DNA of 64,000 bases, from the NCBI GenBank assembly GCA_947311845.1, contig CAMZMU010000111.1, forward strand, positions 21,086,773 through 21,150,772. The letters are read 5' to 3'. The stretch comes from Poa pratensis. Lineage: Eukaryota; Streptophyta; Magnoliopsida; Poales; Poaceae. Positions 12,941 through 25,479 of the stretch are shown here, in pieces (the first letter of the stretch is position 1; each line of letters begins with the position of its first letter). The notes under the pieces are model-generated. The model was not told the origin of the DNA and did no database searches. It saw only the letters and a program-made list of their open reading frames with translations. Position numbers and translations under genes: made by a program.

Positions 12941-15900
12941 TGTAATGCCCCGGGAGTTTTTCCCAATTAGTTTTGTTTGTTTTTCTTTTCGCATCATCAT
13001 GACATCATGCATCAATCACCTTGCATGTTTTTGCTAAGCATAAAAAATAATATTTTTGCAAACCTTATTTTGTTTTGGCAAAAAAATAAATCTCTCTCCC
13101 TCTCTTTCTATTTTAATAAACCCAAAATAATATTTGGACATAATTGCAAAACTATTTTAAATAAAATTAAAGTTTAGTAAACTATTTTGTAAAAGCCTTG
13201 ACCCTCTCTTTTCCTCTCTTCCCTAATTTCTTTTCCCTCTTTTCTATATCCTTTTCTCTCTCTTTTATTTCCCTAAATAATTGAGAAATTCGTGGAATTG
13301 TTAAAAGGCCGGAGCAATGCATCTGGCCTAGCCCAACTCCTCCTCCGCTTTCTCCTTCCTACGGAGAAGAGCTCGCACATGGTGGCCTCCACCCGCAGCG
13401 ACCAGCGCCCTGCCCCTCTCCTTTTCCCCTCCTTAAATCCTCCACCCGGCCGCCTCCAGCAAACCCTAGCCTCTCCCTCTTCTTCCCCTCACGCCGCCGC
13501 CACCATCTTCCTCTCCTCCCCTTTCTTTTCTCCACCTCCATGGCCGGAGCTGCGCTCAAGCTCGCCACTGACTCCGTCCACCTCGTGCTCGCCCTTCGCG
13601 CCAGGAGTCGCGCCTCGCCTTCCTCCGCCCCCGACAGCAAGCAGGAGGTCCGGGAACCGTCGACGACGCCACTACAAGCTCGTTTTCCTCTTCCGGCCGC
13701 GTGCACACCGTCGTCGTCCCCGACAGTACGCGCCGCCCCGAGCCCCTCCATCATGTCTAGGAGTTACGCCGTCGTCTACTACGTATCGAGCCGGATGGAA
13801 TCGAGCTGGACCGCGAAGGATCGACGCCAACGAGTCCTTCTTCCACGACGCCATCCGTCCGCTGGAGCGCCAAGGTCGCCGTCCTCTACGTCCGTCCGCA
13901 GCCCATATCTTCGTCTCGCCTCATCCACGACCTTCCCGGCAAGGAAGACCCCGACCCTCCCCACGGTGAGCCTCGCCGTCTTCCTTCTCTCCCTTTCCGT
14001 CCGCCATGGCCGTCGCGTGCAAGCCGTGAGCTTGCACGTCTTTGCACAGCACGCCCGCGCTGGTGTTGCCCCTGCTCCCTCCTATACACACCAGCACCCA
14101 CCCACTCTAGCATCATCTCTGCACCCCGAAGACACCGTGTGCCGCCCGCTTCTGTTCGTCGCTGGCCACGCCCATCCGTCGCGTCGTCGTCCGGCTTAAA
14201 GCCTGAAGCTTTTGTCAATTCAGTTAACGTCTTTGCTACGCTTTATGTTCCGTCCGCTTCAAATGTAATCACCAATCGATGCATAGCCCATTGGCTAGCT
14301 CTTCTGTCCTTTACCCAGCAGGTCACAAGGTCGATTCCCACCGGAAGCACCTTTTCCTTCTCTGTCTATTTTCTTTTCCTTTTTTATCATTTGAAGAAAA
14401 TATCTATTTTGTAAATGCTATAACTTGGTCATCTTAATTCCAATAAATACTAATGTTATATCTATTTTGATCAGAAAAATGTAAGGAATATTAATATGTC
14501 ATCCATGATCATGTTTGCATCATCTAGCTTGTTGCTTAGTGGTCTTTTGCATAATCATCTAAATAATTAAATATGGAATGTGTGGGATAATAATATAAAG
14601 TTTGTCCCTATTCCATTTAACTTGGTGTAGCTCACCCATAACCTGTTTTATCTTGTTAATCAACATTTAATTTGGTGGTTAGATAAATAACTTGAACCTA
14701 TAATTAATTGTCGGAATCTCGGTTCCGCTTAATTTGGCTTAAGTTGCGTCTTACCCTGTCATGCATCATATCATGAACATGCTGATTCTTTTGCCGTAGT
14801 AGTAAGTGTTGCATCCGCTGTTTTTTCCAGTGTTTGTTGCTTCTTCGCGGTTAAGACGTTGAGATGATGTGAGCAACGACAAGTTCTGCTACCCCGGTGT
14901 TTCCAGGCAAGCTTTGCTCACTTGCTACCATTACATTGTCTTCCATTCTTGCCGTTGATCTATGCTATCCTTATGTTACGATGCTTGTGTCTCGATCCCA
15001 GTAATGTTTACCATGCAGCCACATATAGCCTTATCCCCACATCCCATCACCTTGTTGTTTGTTTGCCTGTTAGCCTTTGCGAGTCGTAGTGCATGCTTAG
15101 GTTTGTTGTTGCGAGTCTGTCTTTCTTTTGCTTCACATGCTTAGTATGATAGGTTGGCTCAACTTTACTTAATATGATGATAATGTTTGTGGGTTATACC
15201 TAAATGATAAGGCACCCGGTGGAAGGCCAATGCGTTGGTGTTTTGTTCTGCTAAGTGTTGCACTAGGAACTCAGTTCTTGTCCTCTTATCCAAGTACGAG
15301 CGCACTTCCCACTCGTGGGTGGTCCTATGGAACCCCCCTCGACTCTGACCGGAACTTCAGCTTGTCCAGGCGCCACAACTAGTTCGGGTTTTCCATTTGC
15401 TCATATGCATCTGCACGTGACTTGATGATGAGAGGTTCGATGATATGGGGGAGCATATAGGTGCGATGCGATGTCGAGTGGGTATACCCATGGCCTCTGC
15501 CCATCTCGGCCGTAGACGCAAACGATTGAGTCCGCTATGGAGGTATCGGCCGGACTCTGGACGCGGGTAACAACTCAGATGGGTGGTACCTGGACTTGCT
15601 GTAGTGAAGGAACAGAATCGTGTTGAGAAGACCTACCTTTTATCTGGGTTGATCGAACGTGTATGGGTTAACCATAGTGCACCCCTGCAGGGTTAAATCT
15701 TTTCGAGAAGCCGAGTCCGCGGTTATGGACAACTTGGATCGGATGCTGGCTAACAAGATCATAAACAACTTACACCTAATGATTCTAATTAACTTGACTA
15801 GTAAGTTAGACTTACTTTCACAATAAGATGTAAACTAAAATTTGACAACTGTGTGAGTTTTCCCTCGATTGCTTCCTCATACTTGGTTGAGGGGGTGAAT

Positions 15901-16514
15901 CTGGGAAGTGTTATGTTTGGTGTTAGTTGCTAGTTGTTTCGTTCACGCTCTCTTATCCCTCTCCAATAGTCGGAAGTTGTAGTGTGTCTCTATAGGTTGT
16001 TTAGTGCTGCTGCTGCCTCTCAGTCCACCTCCCCATACTTTGGTAGTCTTTGTGTTGGTATCTTTTGAGCATTGCTTGCCAGGCGGTTGTGCCTGACCCA
16101 TCTTTGGGCTGTACTTTTATGTGCAGTCAACAGGTTTGAAGTCTGACGACGTTAGCCTGGGTATCCCTCCGGCTCGGCCTGGGCAGGGATATGGACGCCA
16201 TGGTTATCTTCAGGACTCTTAGTCCAATTTGTATCTTGTCTGTAGTTGGACACCCTTTTCCTTTCGCTGTGATTTGGATCTTTGTAATGTATCAGTTGTA
16301 TCTTGACTCGTTTGAGTCGTTCTTGTATATATATCTCCTTCTGTTGTTGTTGTGGATTCTTTTCGTGAACTGTTGTAATGTTATCACAATTCCACCCACA
16401 TAACGCGCATGTTTCAGCGTGCACGTTATGTCTGGTGGGCGACCTAAAATCGTTATTATGCGGATTTTGGCGGGATCGCTAAAATCTACATAGTACCGAT
16501 TTTGGGGCGTCACA
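12941..16514 (+). repeat. LTR copy 4 (3574 bp)
   Basis: Complete LTR. A private 2-bp loss (CACCCACCCACTC near 14098) shifts the frame of the low-complexity open frames seen in the other copies, showing that they are not under protein-level constraint. Confidence 0.85.
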
Positions 16515-17010
16515 AAGTGGTATCAGAGCTTTGGTTCCGAAACCCTAGGTTGTTTCGATACAAATGGTTATCGAAGCAGCGGGTCCGCAAAGCCTGTAGG
16601 ATAACCTCGCTAACGGTCGTTGTTTGTAGAGTGTCAAAACTAGTTTGGCTAAAATATTTTTGAAATATCTCAATAGGATTCTTGTTTACTCCTTACCTCT
16701 ATTCTACTTCTCCTCTTACCTTATTTGTTTTGGAGTCTCCTCTCTTACCCATCTTTCAAGTGATTGGATTCCAACGTGGGTGGGCGATCTCTATGCCTTT
16801 TAACCTAGTAGGTTCGATCTTTCGAAGTCTTCCTCGACGTGAGCAACCCTTCTTGTTAGTGGTGTCGACAACTTGAAGGTGGAGTTACAACTTCTTGTTA
16901 GTGGTGTCGAGAAGATCGACATGGAGCTTGAAGGTTCGGTAGTTTACTCCTCTCTTCCTTTTGCGTCGGCTTGGATCGCGGGGGCGCGATCCCTTGTTAG
17001 TGGTGTCGAT
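16515..17010 (+). other. Leader 4 with tRNA-iMet primer site (16518-16529)
   Basis: As leader 1, with a 1-bp loss (GGCTAAAATATTTT near 16650). The leader at 33565-34055 looks like a noisy copy of this one. Confidence 0.8.
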
Positions 17011-20000
17011 TGTAATGCCCCGGGAGTTTTTCCCAATTAGTTTTGTTTGTTTTTCTTTTCGCATCATCATGACATCATGCATCAATCACCTTGCATGTTT
17101 TTGCTAAGCATAAAAATAATATTTTTGCAAACCTTATTTTGTTTTGGCAAAAAAATAAATCTCTCTCCCTCTCTTTCTATTTTAATAAACCCAAAATAAT
17201 ATTTGGACATAATTGCAAAACTATTTTAAATAAAATTAAAGTTTAGTAAACTATTTTGTAAAAGCCTTGACCCTCTCTTTTCCTCTCTTCCCTAATTTCT
17301 TTTCCCTCTTTTCTATATCCTTTTCTCTCTCTTTTATTTCCCTAAATAATTGAGAAATTCGTGGAATTGTTAAAAGGCCGGAGCAATGCATCTGGCCTAG
17401 CCCAACTCCTCCTCCGCTTTCTCCTTCCTACGGAGAAGAGCTCGCACATGGTGGCCTCCACCCGCAGCGACCAGCGCCCTGCCCCTCTCCTTTTCCCCTC
17501 CTTAAATCCTCCACCCGGCCGCCTCCAGCAAACCCTAGCCTCTCCCTCTTCTTCCCCTCACGCCGCCGCCACCATCTTCCTCTCCTCCCCTTTCTTTTCT
17601 CCACCTCCATGGCCGGAGCTGCGCTCAAGCTCGCCACTGACTCCGTCCACCTCGTGCTCGCCCTTCGCGCCAGGAGTCGCGCCTCGCCTTCCTCCGCCCC
17701 CGACAGCAAGCAGGAGGTCCGGGAACCGTCGACGACGCCACTACAAGCTCGTTTTCCTCTTCCGGCCGCGTGCACACCGTCGTCGTCCCCGACAGTACGC
17801 GCCGCCCCGAGCCCCTCCATCATGTCTAGGAGTTACGCCGTCGTCTACTACGTATCGAGCCGGATGGAATCGAGCTGGACCGCGAAGGATCGACGCCAAC
17901 GAGTCCTTCTTCCACGACGCCATCCGTCCGCTGGAGCGCCAAGGTCGCCGTCCTCTACGTCCGTCCGCAGCCCATATCTTCGTCTCGCCTCATCCACGAC
18001 CTTCCCGGCAAGGACGACCCCGACCCTCCCCACGGTGAGCCTCGCCGTCTTCCTTCTCTCCCTTTCCGTCCGCCATGGCCGTCGCGTGCAAGCCGTGAGC
18101 TTGCACGTCTTTGCACAGCACGCCCGCGCTGGTGTTGCCCCTGCTCCCTCCTATACACACCAGCACCCACACCACTCTAGCATCATCTCTGCACCCCGAA
18201 GACACCGTGTGCCGCCCGCTTCTGTTCGTCGCTGGCCACGCCCATCCGTCGCGTCGTCGTCCGGCTTAAAGCCTGAAGCTTTTGTCAATTCAGTTAACGT
18301 CTTTGCTACGCTTTATGTTCCGTCCGCTTCAAATGTAATCACCAATCGATGCATAGCCCATTGGCTAGCTCTTCTGTCCTTTACCCAGCAGGTCACAAGG
18401 TCGATTCCCACCGGAAGCACCTTTTCCTTCTCTGTCTATTTTCTTTTCCTTTTTTATCTTTTGAAGAAAATATCTATTTTGTAAATGCTATAACTTGGTC
18501 ATCTTAATTCCAATAAATACTAATGTTATATCTATTTTGATCAGAAAAATGTAAGGAATATTAATATGTCATCCATGATCATGTTTGCATCATCTAGCTT
18601 GTTGCTTAGTGGTCTTTTGCATAATCATCTAAATAATTAAATATGGAATGTGTGGGATAATAATATAAAGTTTGTCCCTATTCCATTTAACTTGGTGTAG
18701 CTCACCCATAACCTGTTTTATCTTGTTAATCAACATTTAATTTGGTGGTTAGATAAATAACTAGAACCTATAATTAATTGTCGGAATCTCGGTTCCGCTT
18801 AATTTGGCTTAAGTTGCGTCTTACCCTGTCATGCATCATATCATGAACATGCTGATTCTTTTGCCGTAGTAGTAAGTGTTGCATCCGCTGTTTTTTCCAG
18901 TGTTTGTTGCTTCTTCGCGGTTAAGACGTTGAGATGATGTGAGCAACGACAAGTTCTGCTACCCCGGTGTTTCCAGGCAAGCTTTGCTCACTTGCTACCA
19001 TTACATTGTCTTCCATTCTTGCCGTTGATCTATGCTATCCTTATGTTACGATGCTTGTGTCTCGATCCCAGTAATGTTTACCATGCAGCCACATATAGCC
19101 TTATCCCCACATCCCATCACCTTGTTGTTTGTTTGCCTGTTAGCCTTTGCGAGTCGTAGTGCATGCTTAGGTTTGTTGTTGCGAGTCTGTCTTTCTTTTG
19201 CTTCACATGCTTAGTATGATAGGTTGGCTCAACTTTACTTAATATGATGATAATGTTTGTGGGTTATACCTAAATGATAAGGCACCCGGTGGAAGGCCAA
19301 TGCGTTGGTGTTTTGTTCTGCTAAGTGTCGCACTAGGAACTCAGTTCTTGTCCTCTTATCCAAGTACGAGCGCACTTCCCACTCGTGGGTGGTCCTATGG
19401 AACCCCCCTCGACTCTGACCGGAACTTCAGCTTGTCCAGGCGCCACAACTAGTTCGGGTTTTCCATTTGCTCATATGCATCTGCATGTGACTTGATGATG
19501 AGAGGTTCGATGATATGGGGGAGCATATAGGTGCGATGCGATGTCGAGTGGGTATACCCATGGCCTCTGCCCATCTCGGCCGTAGACGCAAACGATTGAG
19601 TCCGCTATGGAGGTATCGACCGGACTCTGGACGCGGGTAACAACTCAGATGGGTGGTACCTGGACTTGCTGTAGTGAAGGAACAGAATCGTGTTGAGAAG
19701 CCCTACCTTTTATCTGGGTTGATCGAACGTGTATGGGTTAACCATAGTGCACCCCTGCAGGGTTAAATCTTTCGAGAAGCCGAGTCCGCGGTTATGGACA
19801 ACTTGGATCGGATGCTGGCTAACAAGATCATAAACAACTTACACCTAATGATTCTAATTAACTTGACTAGTAAGTTAGACTTACTTTGACAATAAGATGT
19901 AAACTAAAATTTGACAACTGTGTGAGTTTTCCCTCGATTGCTTCCTCATACTTGGTTGAGGGGGTGAATCTGTGAAGTGTTATGTTTGGTGTTAGTTGCT

Positions 20001-20583
20001 AGTTGTTTCGTTCACGCTCTCTTATCCCTCTCCAATAGTCGGAAGTTGTAGTGTGTCTCTATAGGTTGTTTAGTGCTGCTGCTGCCTCTCAGTCCACCTC
20101 TCCATACTTTGGTAGTCTTTGTGTTGGTATCTTTTGAGCATTGCTTGCCAGGCGGTTGTGCCTGACCCATCTTTGGGCTGTACTTTTATGTGCAGTCAAC
20201 AGGTTTGAAGTCTGACGACGTTAGCCTGGGTATCCCTCCGGCTCGGCCTGGGCAGGGATATGGACGCCATGGTTATCTTCAGGACTCTTAGTCCAATTTG
20301 TATCTTGTCCGTAGTTGGACACCCTTTTCCTTTCGCTGTGATTTGGATCTTTGTAATGTATCAGTTGTATCTTGACTCGTTTGAGTCGTTCTTGTATATA
20401 TATCTCCTTCTGTTGTTGTTGTGGATTCTTTTCGTTAACTGTTGTAATGTTATCACAATTCCACCCACATAACGCGCATGTTTCGGCGTGCACGTTATGT
20501 CTGGTGGGCGACCTAAAATCGTTATTATGCGGATTTTGGCGGGATCGCTAAAATCTACATAGTACCGATTTTGGGGCGTCACA
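17011..20583 (+). repeat. LTR copy 5 (3573 bp), distinct variant set
   Basis: Complete LTR with a cluster of variants absent from copies 1-4: AAGGACGACCCC (~18013), AACTAGAACC (~18763), GTGTCGCAC (~19327), CTGCATGTGAC (~19485), TATCGACCGG (~19615), GAAGCCCTACC (~19700), CTTTGACAAT (~19887), TTGTCCGTAG (~20307), TTCGGCGTGC (~20483). The copy at 34056-37595 has the same set. The right-most LTR (50629-53803) shares three of them (GTGTCGCAC, TTGTCCGTAG, TTCGGCGTGC). Confidence 0.85.
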
Positions 20584-21080
20584 AAGTGGTATCAGAGCTT
20601 TGGTTCCGAAACCCTAGGTTGTTTCGATACAAATGGTTATCGAAGCAGCGGGTCCGCAAAGCCTGTAGGATAACCTCGCTAACGGTCGTTGTTTGTAGAG
20701 TGTCAAAACTAGTTTGGCTAAAAGTATTTTTGAAATATCTCAATAGGATTCTTGTTTACTCCTTACCTCTATTCTACTTCTCCTCTTACCTTATTTGTTT
20801 TGGAGTCTCCTCTCTTACCCATCTTTCAAGTGATTGGATTCCAACGTGGGTGGGCGATCTCTATGCCTTTTAACCTAGTAGGTTCGATCTTTCGAAGTCT
20901 TCCTCGACGTGAGCAACCCTTCTTGTTAGTGGTGTCGACAACTTGAAGGTGGAGTTACAACTTCTTGTTAGTGGTGTCGAGAAGATCGACATGGAGCTTG
21001 AAGGTTCGGTAGTTTACTCCTCTCTTCCTTTTGCGTCGGCTTGGATCGCGGGGGCGCGATCCCTTGTTAGTGGTGTCGAT
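20584..21080 (+). other. Leader 5 with tRNA-iMet primer site (20587-20598)
   Basis: Same plan as leader 1; leads into the truncated LTR copy 6. Confidence 0.8.
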
Positions 21081-22046
21081 TGTAATGCCCCGGGAGTTTT
21101 TCCCAATTAGTTTTGTTTGTTTTTCTTTTCGCATCATCATGACATCATGCATCAATCACCTTGCATGTTTTTGCTAAGCATAAAAAATAATATTTTTGCA
21201 AACCTTATTTTGTTTTGGCAAAAAAATAAATCTCTCTCCCTCTCTTTCTATTTTAATAAACCCAAAATAATATTTGGACATAATTGCAAAACTATTTTAA
21301 ATAAAATTAAAGTTTAGTAAACTATTTTGTAAAAGCCTTGACCCTCTTTTTCCTCTCTTCCCTAATTTCTTTTCCTCTTTTCTATATCCTTTTCTCTCTC
21401 TTTTATTTCCCTAAATAATTGAGAAATTCGTGGAATTGTTAAAAGGCCGGAGCAATGCATCTGGCCTAGCCCAACTCCTCCTCCGCTTTCTCCTTCCTAC
21501 GGAGAAGAGCTCGCACATGGTGGCCTCCACCCGCAGCGACCAGCGCCCTGCCCCTCTCCTTTTCCCCTCCTTAAATCCTCCACCCGGCCGCCTCCAGCAA
21601 ACCCTAGCCTCTCCCTCTTCTTCCCCTCACGCCGCCGCCACCATCTTCCTCTCCTCCCCTTTCTTTTCTCCACCTCCATGGCCGGAGCTGCGCTCAAGCT
21701 CGCCACTGACTCCGTCCACCTCGTGCTCGCCCTTCGCGCCAGGAGTCGCGCCTCGCCTTCCTCCGCCCCCGACAGCAAGCAGGAGGTCCGGGAACCGTCG
21801 ACGACGCCACTACAAGCTCGTTTTCCTCTTCCGGCCGCGTGCACACCGTCGTCGTCCCCGACAGTACGCGCCGCCCCGAGCCCCTCCATCATGTCTAGGA
21901 GTTACGCCGTCGTCTACTACGTATCGAGCCGGATGGAATCGAGCTGGACCGCGAAGGATCGACGCCAACGAGTCCTTCTTCCACGACGCCATCCGTCCGC
22001 TGGAGCGCCAAGGTCGCCGTCCTCTACGTCCGTCCGCAGCCCATAT
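21081..22046 (+). repeat. LTR copy 6, truncated at its 3' side by Athila DNA
   Basis: The first ~966 bp of the LTR, ending GCAGCCCATAT. The sequence then continues as reverse-oriented Athila protease DNA (ATATATGCTC...). ATAT is common to both partners, so the breakpoint lies within 22043-22046. The same junction recurs at 39044-39047. Confidence 0.85.
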
Positions 22047-23862
22047 ATGCTCTTCTCATCCAAATATGCATATTTCAGATTTGCAGGCAAACGTTTCAAT
22101 TCAAAACTAGGATCCCCTTTAGGTGGTGGTGGCACTCCTAAATTATCAGGTGGGATATGCAATTGTAATTGTGGTGGTTGTTGCCATAATATTTGTTCCA
22201 AAGCCTCCTTTTCCTCATCATTAAATGGTTCATCTTGATTAAGCATATAACGTTCTACAACATCAGTTGAAGCTACAGCTATATGAGCGAGAGTTTCAAT
22301 TAAATCCTCAGAAACAGGCTCTTTAACAACATGTTTATCAGCAAATTTGGAAAAATTAAATTCAAGTTTCTCACCAGCACATTTAATAAACACTTTCTCT
22401 TTAGGCAAATTAATTTCAGCACCAACAGTATGTAAGAAAGGTCTACCAAAAATGATAGGACAAAATGAATCTTGAGGACAACCAAGCACAATAAAATCAG
22501 CAGGGTATTTTATTTTGCCAACCAATACTTCAACATCTCTAACAATTCCAAATGGGCTAATATAATCTTTATTAGCAAGTTGAATTGTCATACCTGTCTC
22601 TTCCATAACAATGGGATCAATATCAGGCTTGATCTCAAGGTAAAGAGAATATGGAATGACACTAATATTTGCTCCAATATCACATAGACCATGATAACTT
22701 GAAGTCCCAATAGAGCATGATATAACAGGTTTCCCAACTTTGGCCGAATTACCTTTGATGACTTTGGTAGCATCTTCACATAGATAAACATCCACTGGGT
22801 CTTCTTCATTTAGTTGCTTGATAACAGAAATTTGAGTATTGACTTCCACCTGTTCATAAGGCTGAGAACATCTTTTGTTACTCTTGTTAGTAACAGCTTT
22901 AAGTAAATTCTCCTTAACTTGGTTTGGAAATGGAGGTGGTTCAACATACTCCTCAATTGTCACAGATGACATCGGTTCAACCTGTTTAATAACTTTAGGA
23001 ACAACAATAGATTGTTTAACAGGTTCAACATAAACTTCAAATCCACTTTTTGGAACACGGATATGATCAGCAAAACCTTTAGCTATTTCAATTATAACAT
23101 AAGGATCAAGACCAAAAGTATCACTCAGATTTTTAAACATAATAGAAGTAGAGAAATTCTCTACACATGAATATTTATAATCAAAATATGGCTCATTACC
23201 TTTATCAAGATCCCAGTGGCTAGTATTTTCAGAAATAGTCTCCAATAAATTCCATGCTTCTTCTTCAGTGTTATTAGTAAAACTTCCACCAGATGAATTA
23301 TCCAGAATCTCCTTGTGCTTCATAGGTAGTCTCACATAAAAGTTTATCAATATAAGTTTCCTTGTAAGATCATGACATGGATTCTTGCGAAGGAGTTCCT
23401 TTAACCTCCCCCAAGCTTGAGTAATACTCTCTCCCAGATGTGGCCAGAAATTGAATATATAGCAGCGGTTATCATAAGCTTCTTTAGGAGTAAAATATTT
23501 AAGAAAGAAAACCTTCCTCAAGATACTCCATTCATTCTGGACCTCTTCATCCAAAGACCTGTACCAATCACGAGCATTACCAGATAAAGACAAATACAAT
23601 AGCTTCCTTTTTACCTGATCCTCTGAAATACCAGGTAGTCTGAATAAGCCACATATGTCCTCAATTATTTCCATATGCTCGCGTGCCGACTTAGTTCCAT
23701 CTCCTGTAAATGGATTTTTCATAACTCTTTTAACATGACCCATGGGAATTTATATCCCACTTTAGGTACCTCAGACACAGTAGTTTCAACCACCTTTGCA
23801 GTAGTGGCATAAGCACTTTCATATAGAGCAAGATGCAGCGAGGCACGATTCATAAATGCCAT
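22047..23862 (-). pseudogene. Athila gag-protease, 3'-truncated (copy A)
   Basis: The coding start is the ATG at 23862 ([11 protein letters not shown]...). A 1-bp loss near 23750 (GGGAATTTATATCCC against GGGAATTTTATATCCC in the complete element) shifts the frame; from 23743 the frame is open to 21917. The gag core contains the retrotransposon-gag signature [10 protein letters not shown]...[15 protein letters not shown]; the protease has the active-site motif CDIGANISVIP near 22680. At 22046 the frame runs out of Athila and into antisense LTR DNA, adding about 43 unrelated residues. Gag would form the capsid and the protease would cut the polyprotein, but there is no pol, so no autonomous function is possible. 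Confidence 0.8.
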
Positions 23863-23926
23863 AGTAACAATGAGATAAACAGCTTTCAAGTTTCCTTACC
23901 AAACTTCTTACCAATAGCGCTACGCT

Positions 23927-23943
23927 CCCCGGCAACGGCGCCA
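23927..23943 (-). other. Athila primer-binding site for tRNA-Asp
   Basis: On the minus strand, TGGCGCCGTTGCCGGGG is the 17-nt complement of the 3' end of plant tRNA-Asp (CCCCGGCAACGGCGCCA). It lies about 11 nt inside the LTR boundary, as in Athila elements. Confidence 0.9.
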
Positions 23944-23954
23944 GAAAAGTATCT

Positions 23955-25465
23955 TGATGGCTCCCAAGTGCAGGAGATCAATTGTAGTACCTTTCAATTA
24001 GAAAAGGTTGTCGAACCCACGAGGAGCTGAAGGTATTGGTTAGTAAGATTGATAAATAAAACAATAAAAGATGCAGATGTTTTTGGTATTTTCAGTTGTA
24101 TAGTTGCAAGCAGATAACAGATAGTAGCAAGTGAAAGCTCTCAAAGAGAGAAAGCCCAATCCTCTTATGTGGCAAGAGGACAAGCTCAAGTGATGTGTAA
24201 CTTATATGTGGCAAACGTTCCCGAGGGCGGCATGGATGATGCTAGGCATAGAGATTTATTAAACAACACGTTGAATATCTTGTCAAGTTTTAATCCTCTT
24301 TGGACGGAGCCATAATTAGGTATAGCTAAATAAATAAACTACAACCCCTTATGATGGATCATGTGGCCAAGCAAATGACTGCACAAGAATTATTAAGACC
24401 TAAAGTCCCACCATAGCATTACACTCTAAGGTCCCCGATACTAATACCCTCATAATATAACTTCATGACTCGGTCTCAGGTTTACGTGTCCTCCCAAGTC
24501 TCCATCAATTCATTACACTACGGTGTTCTCCTATGAGCCCATAAAGGTGAAGTGTTGTGCAGTCGACGTTCGCACAACACCATCATAGAATCACATAAAA
24601 GATAAACTCTTGACAAAATACCAACACATGTCACATATAAATCATTGCCAATTCATCCTATGCCCTCAGGAACATACGGGAACTACTCACAACGTGCGAA
24701 CATGATCATAATCAGTGGCATAAGTGGTACAACACAATCTGAAATTATAACTTCACCACCAAATAATGACAAGTACTCAATCACAAACATGAATAGTAGC
24801 ACAAGACAAGTATCTAGGGTATAGCAACTCTCAAACTGCGAGGGGAACGGAGTGGATCACGGTGATGATGATGGTGATGGTGCTGGTCTTGATGGGGGTG
24901 ATGATGTAGAGGCCTCCTCCCACGCCAAGGAGGAGAGGTGATGACGATGACGATGATTTCCCCCTTCTCCGGAGTTCCGGAGCAGCAGGATCTGACCCCC
25001 TCGGAAGGGATCAGGAGTTTCGCCGCCGCCGCGACCTCGGATGGACTTGGAAAAATTAGGGCGTTACTTTTCGGGCGAGACGAAGGCGTCGATAAAAAGC
25101 CCCAGGCGAGGAGGTGCCCGAGGCATTTGGGTGGGTCCCACGCGGCCAGGTACATGGGCCGCGTGGGCCACCCCCATTTGGCCCTCGTGGCTCTCCTCTC
25201 TTCGGTCTTCTTCCCTCTGCCTTTCTCCCGATGAAAAACTGACGCAGTATTTTTCCTTTTATTATTTGGGTCCTGTAGCTCCTGAAACATTAAAGACAAG
25301 AAAAAGGTTTTCTGCCTCCCAGAAATTAAATACCAAAAATAGGGACTTTGTATGAAAGTCCCCAAAATCATCTAAAACATGTAGAAACAATCATATAATC
25401 ATGCAAATAACATTCTAGTATGATACTAAAAGTTATATAAATGATGATATAAAATGCACGTATCA
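23955..25465 (-). repeat. Athila LTR (copy A, 1511 bp)
   Basis: Minus-strand ends TGATACGTGC...GGGAGCCATCA. A PPT lies on one side (25466-25479) and a PBS on the other (23927-23943), so this single LTR serves two adjacent internal regions. It differs slightly from the other two Athila LTRs (GAGGCATTTGGGTGGG near 25125; GATGCAGATG near 24071). The His- and Pro-rich frames inside (e.g. 24814-25371) are not regarded as genes. Confidence 0.85.
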
Positions 25466-25479
25466 ACTCCCCCAAGCTT
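25466..25479 (-). other. Athila polypurine tract
   Basis: Minus-strand AAGCTTGGGGGAGT directly abuts the LTR start TGATACGTG; this is the plus-strand primer of reverse transcription. Confidence 0.85.

Larger units (their letters stand above)
22047..23954 (-). mobile_element. Athila-type element, truncated internal region (leader, gag, protease)
   Basis: Minus-strand internal DNA of an Athila/Sabrina-like Ty3 element. From high to low coordinate it holds the primer site, leader, gag and aspartic protease, and stops abruptly at the LTR junction (22046) before reverse transcriptase. In the complete element at 40945-50628 the same sequence continues at about 47220. Confidence 0.85.

Noticed and set aside
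732..22046. CRISPR or classical satellite array
   Set aside because: The period is ~4.07 kb and the unit is an LTR plus leader with a PBS; there are no short repeats with spacers, and the organism is a plant.
24814..25371. His/Pro-rich 185-codon minus-strand frame
   Set aside because: Lies inside the Athila LTR, where GATGGTGATG-type simple repeats generate the His run; the frame changes between LTR copies.
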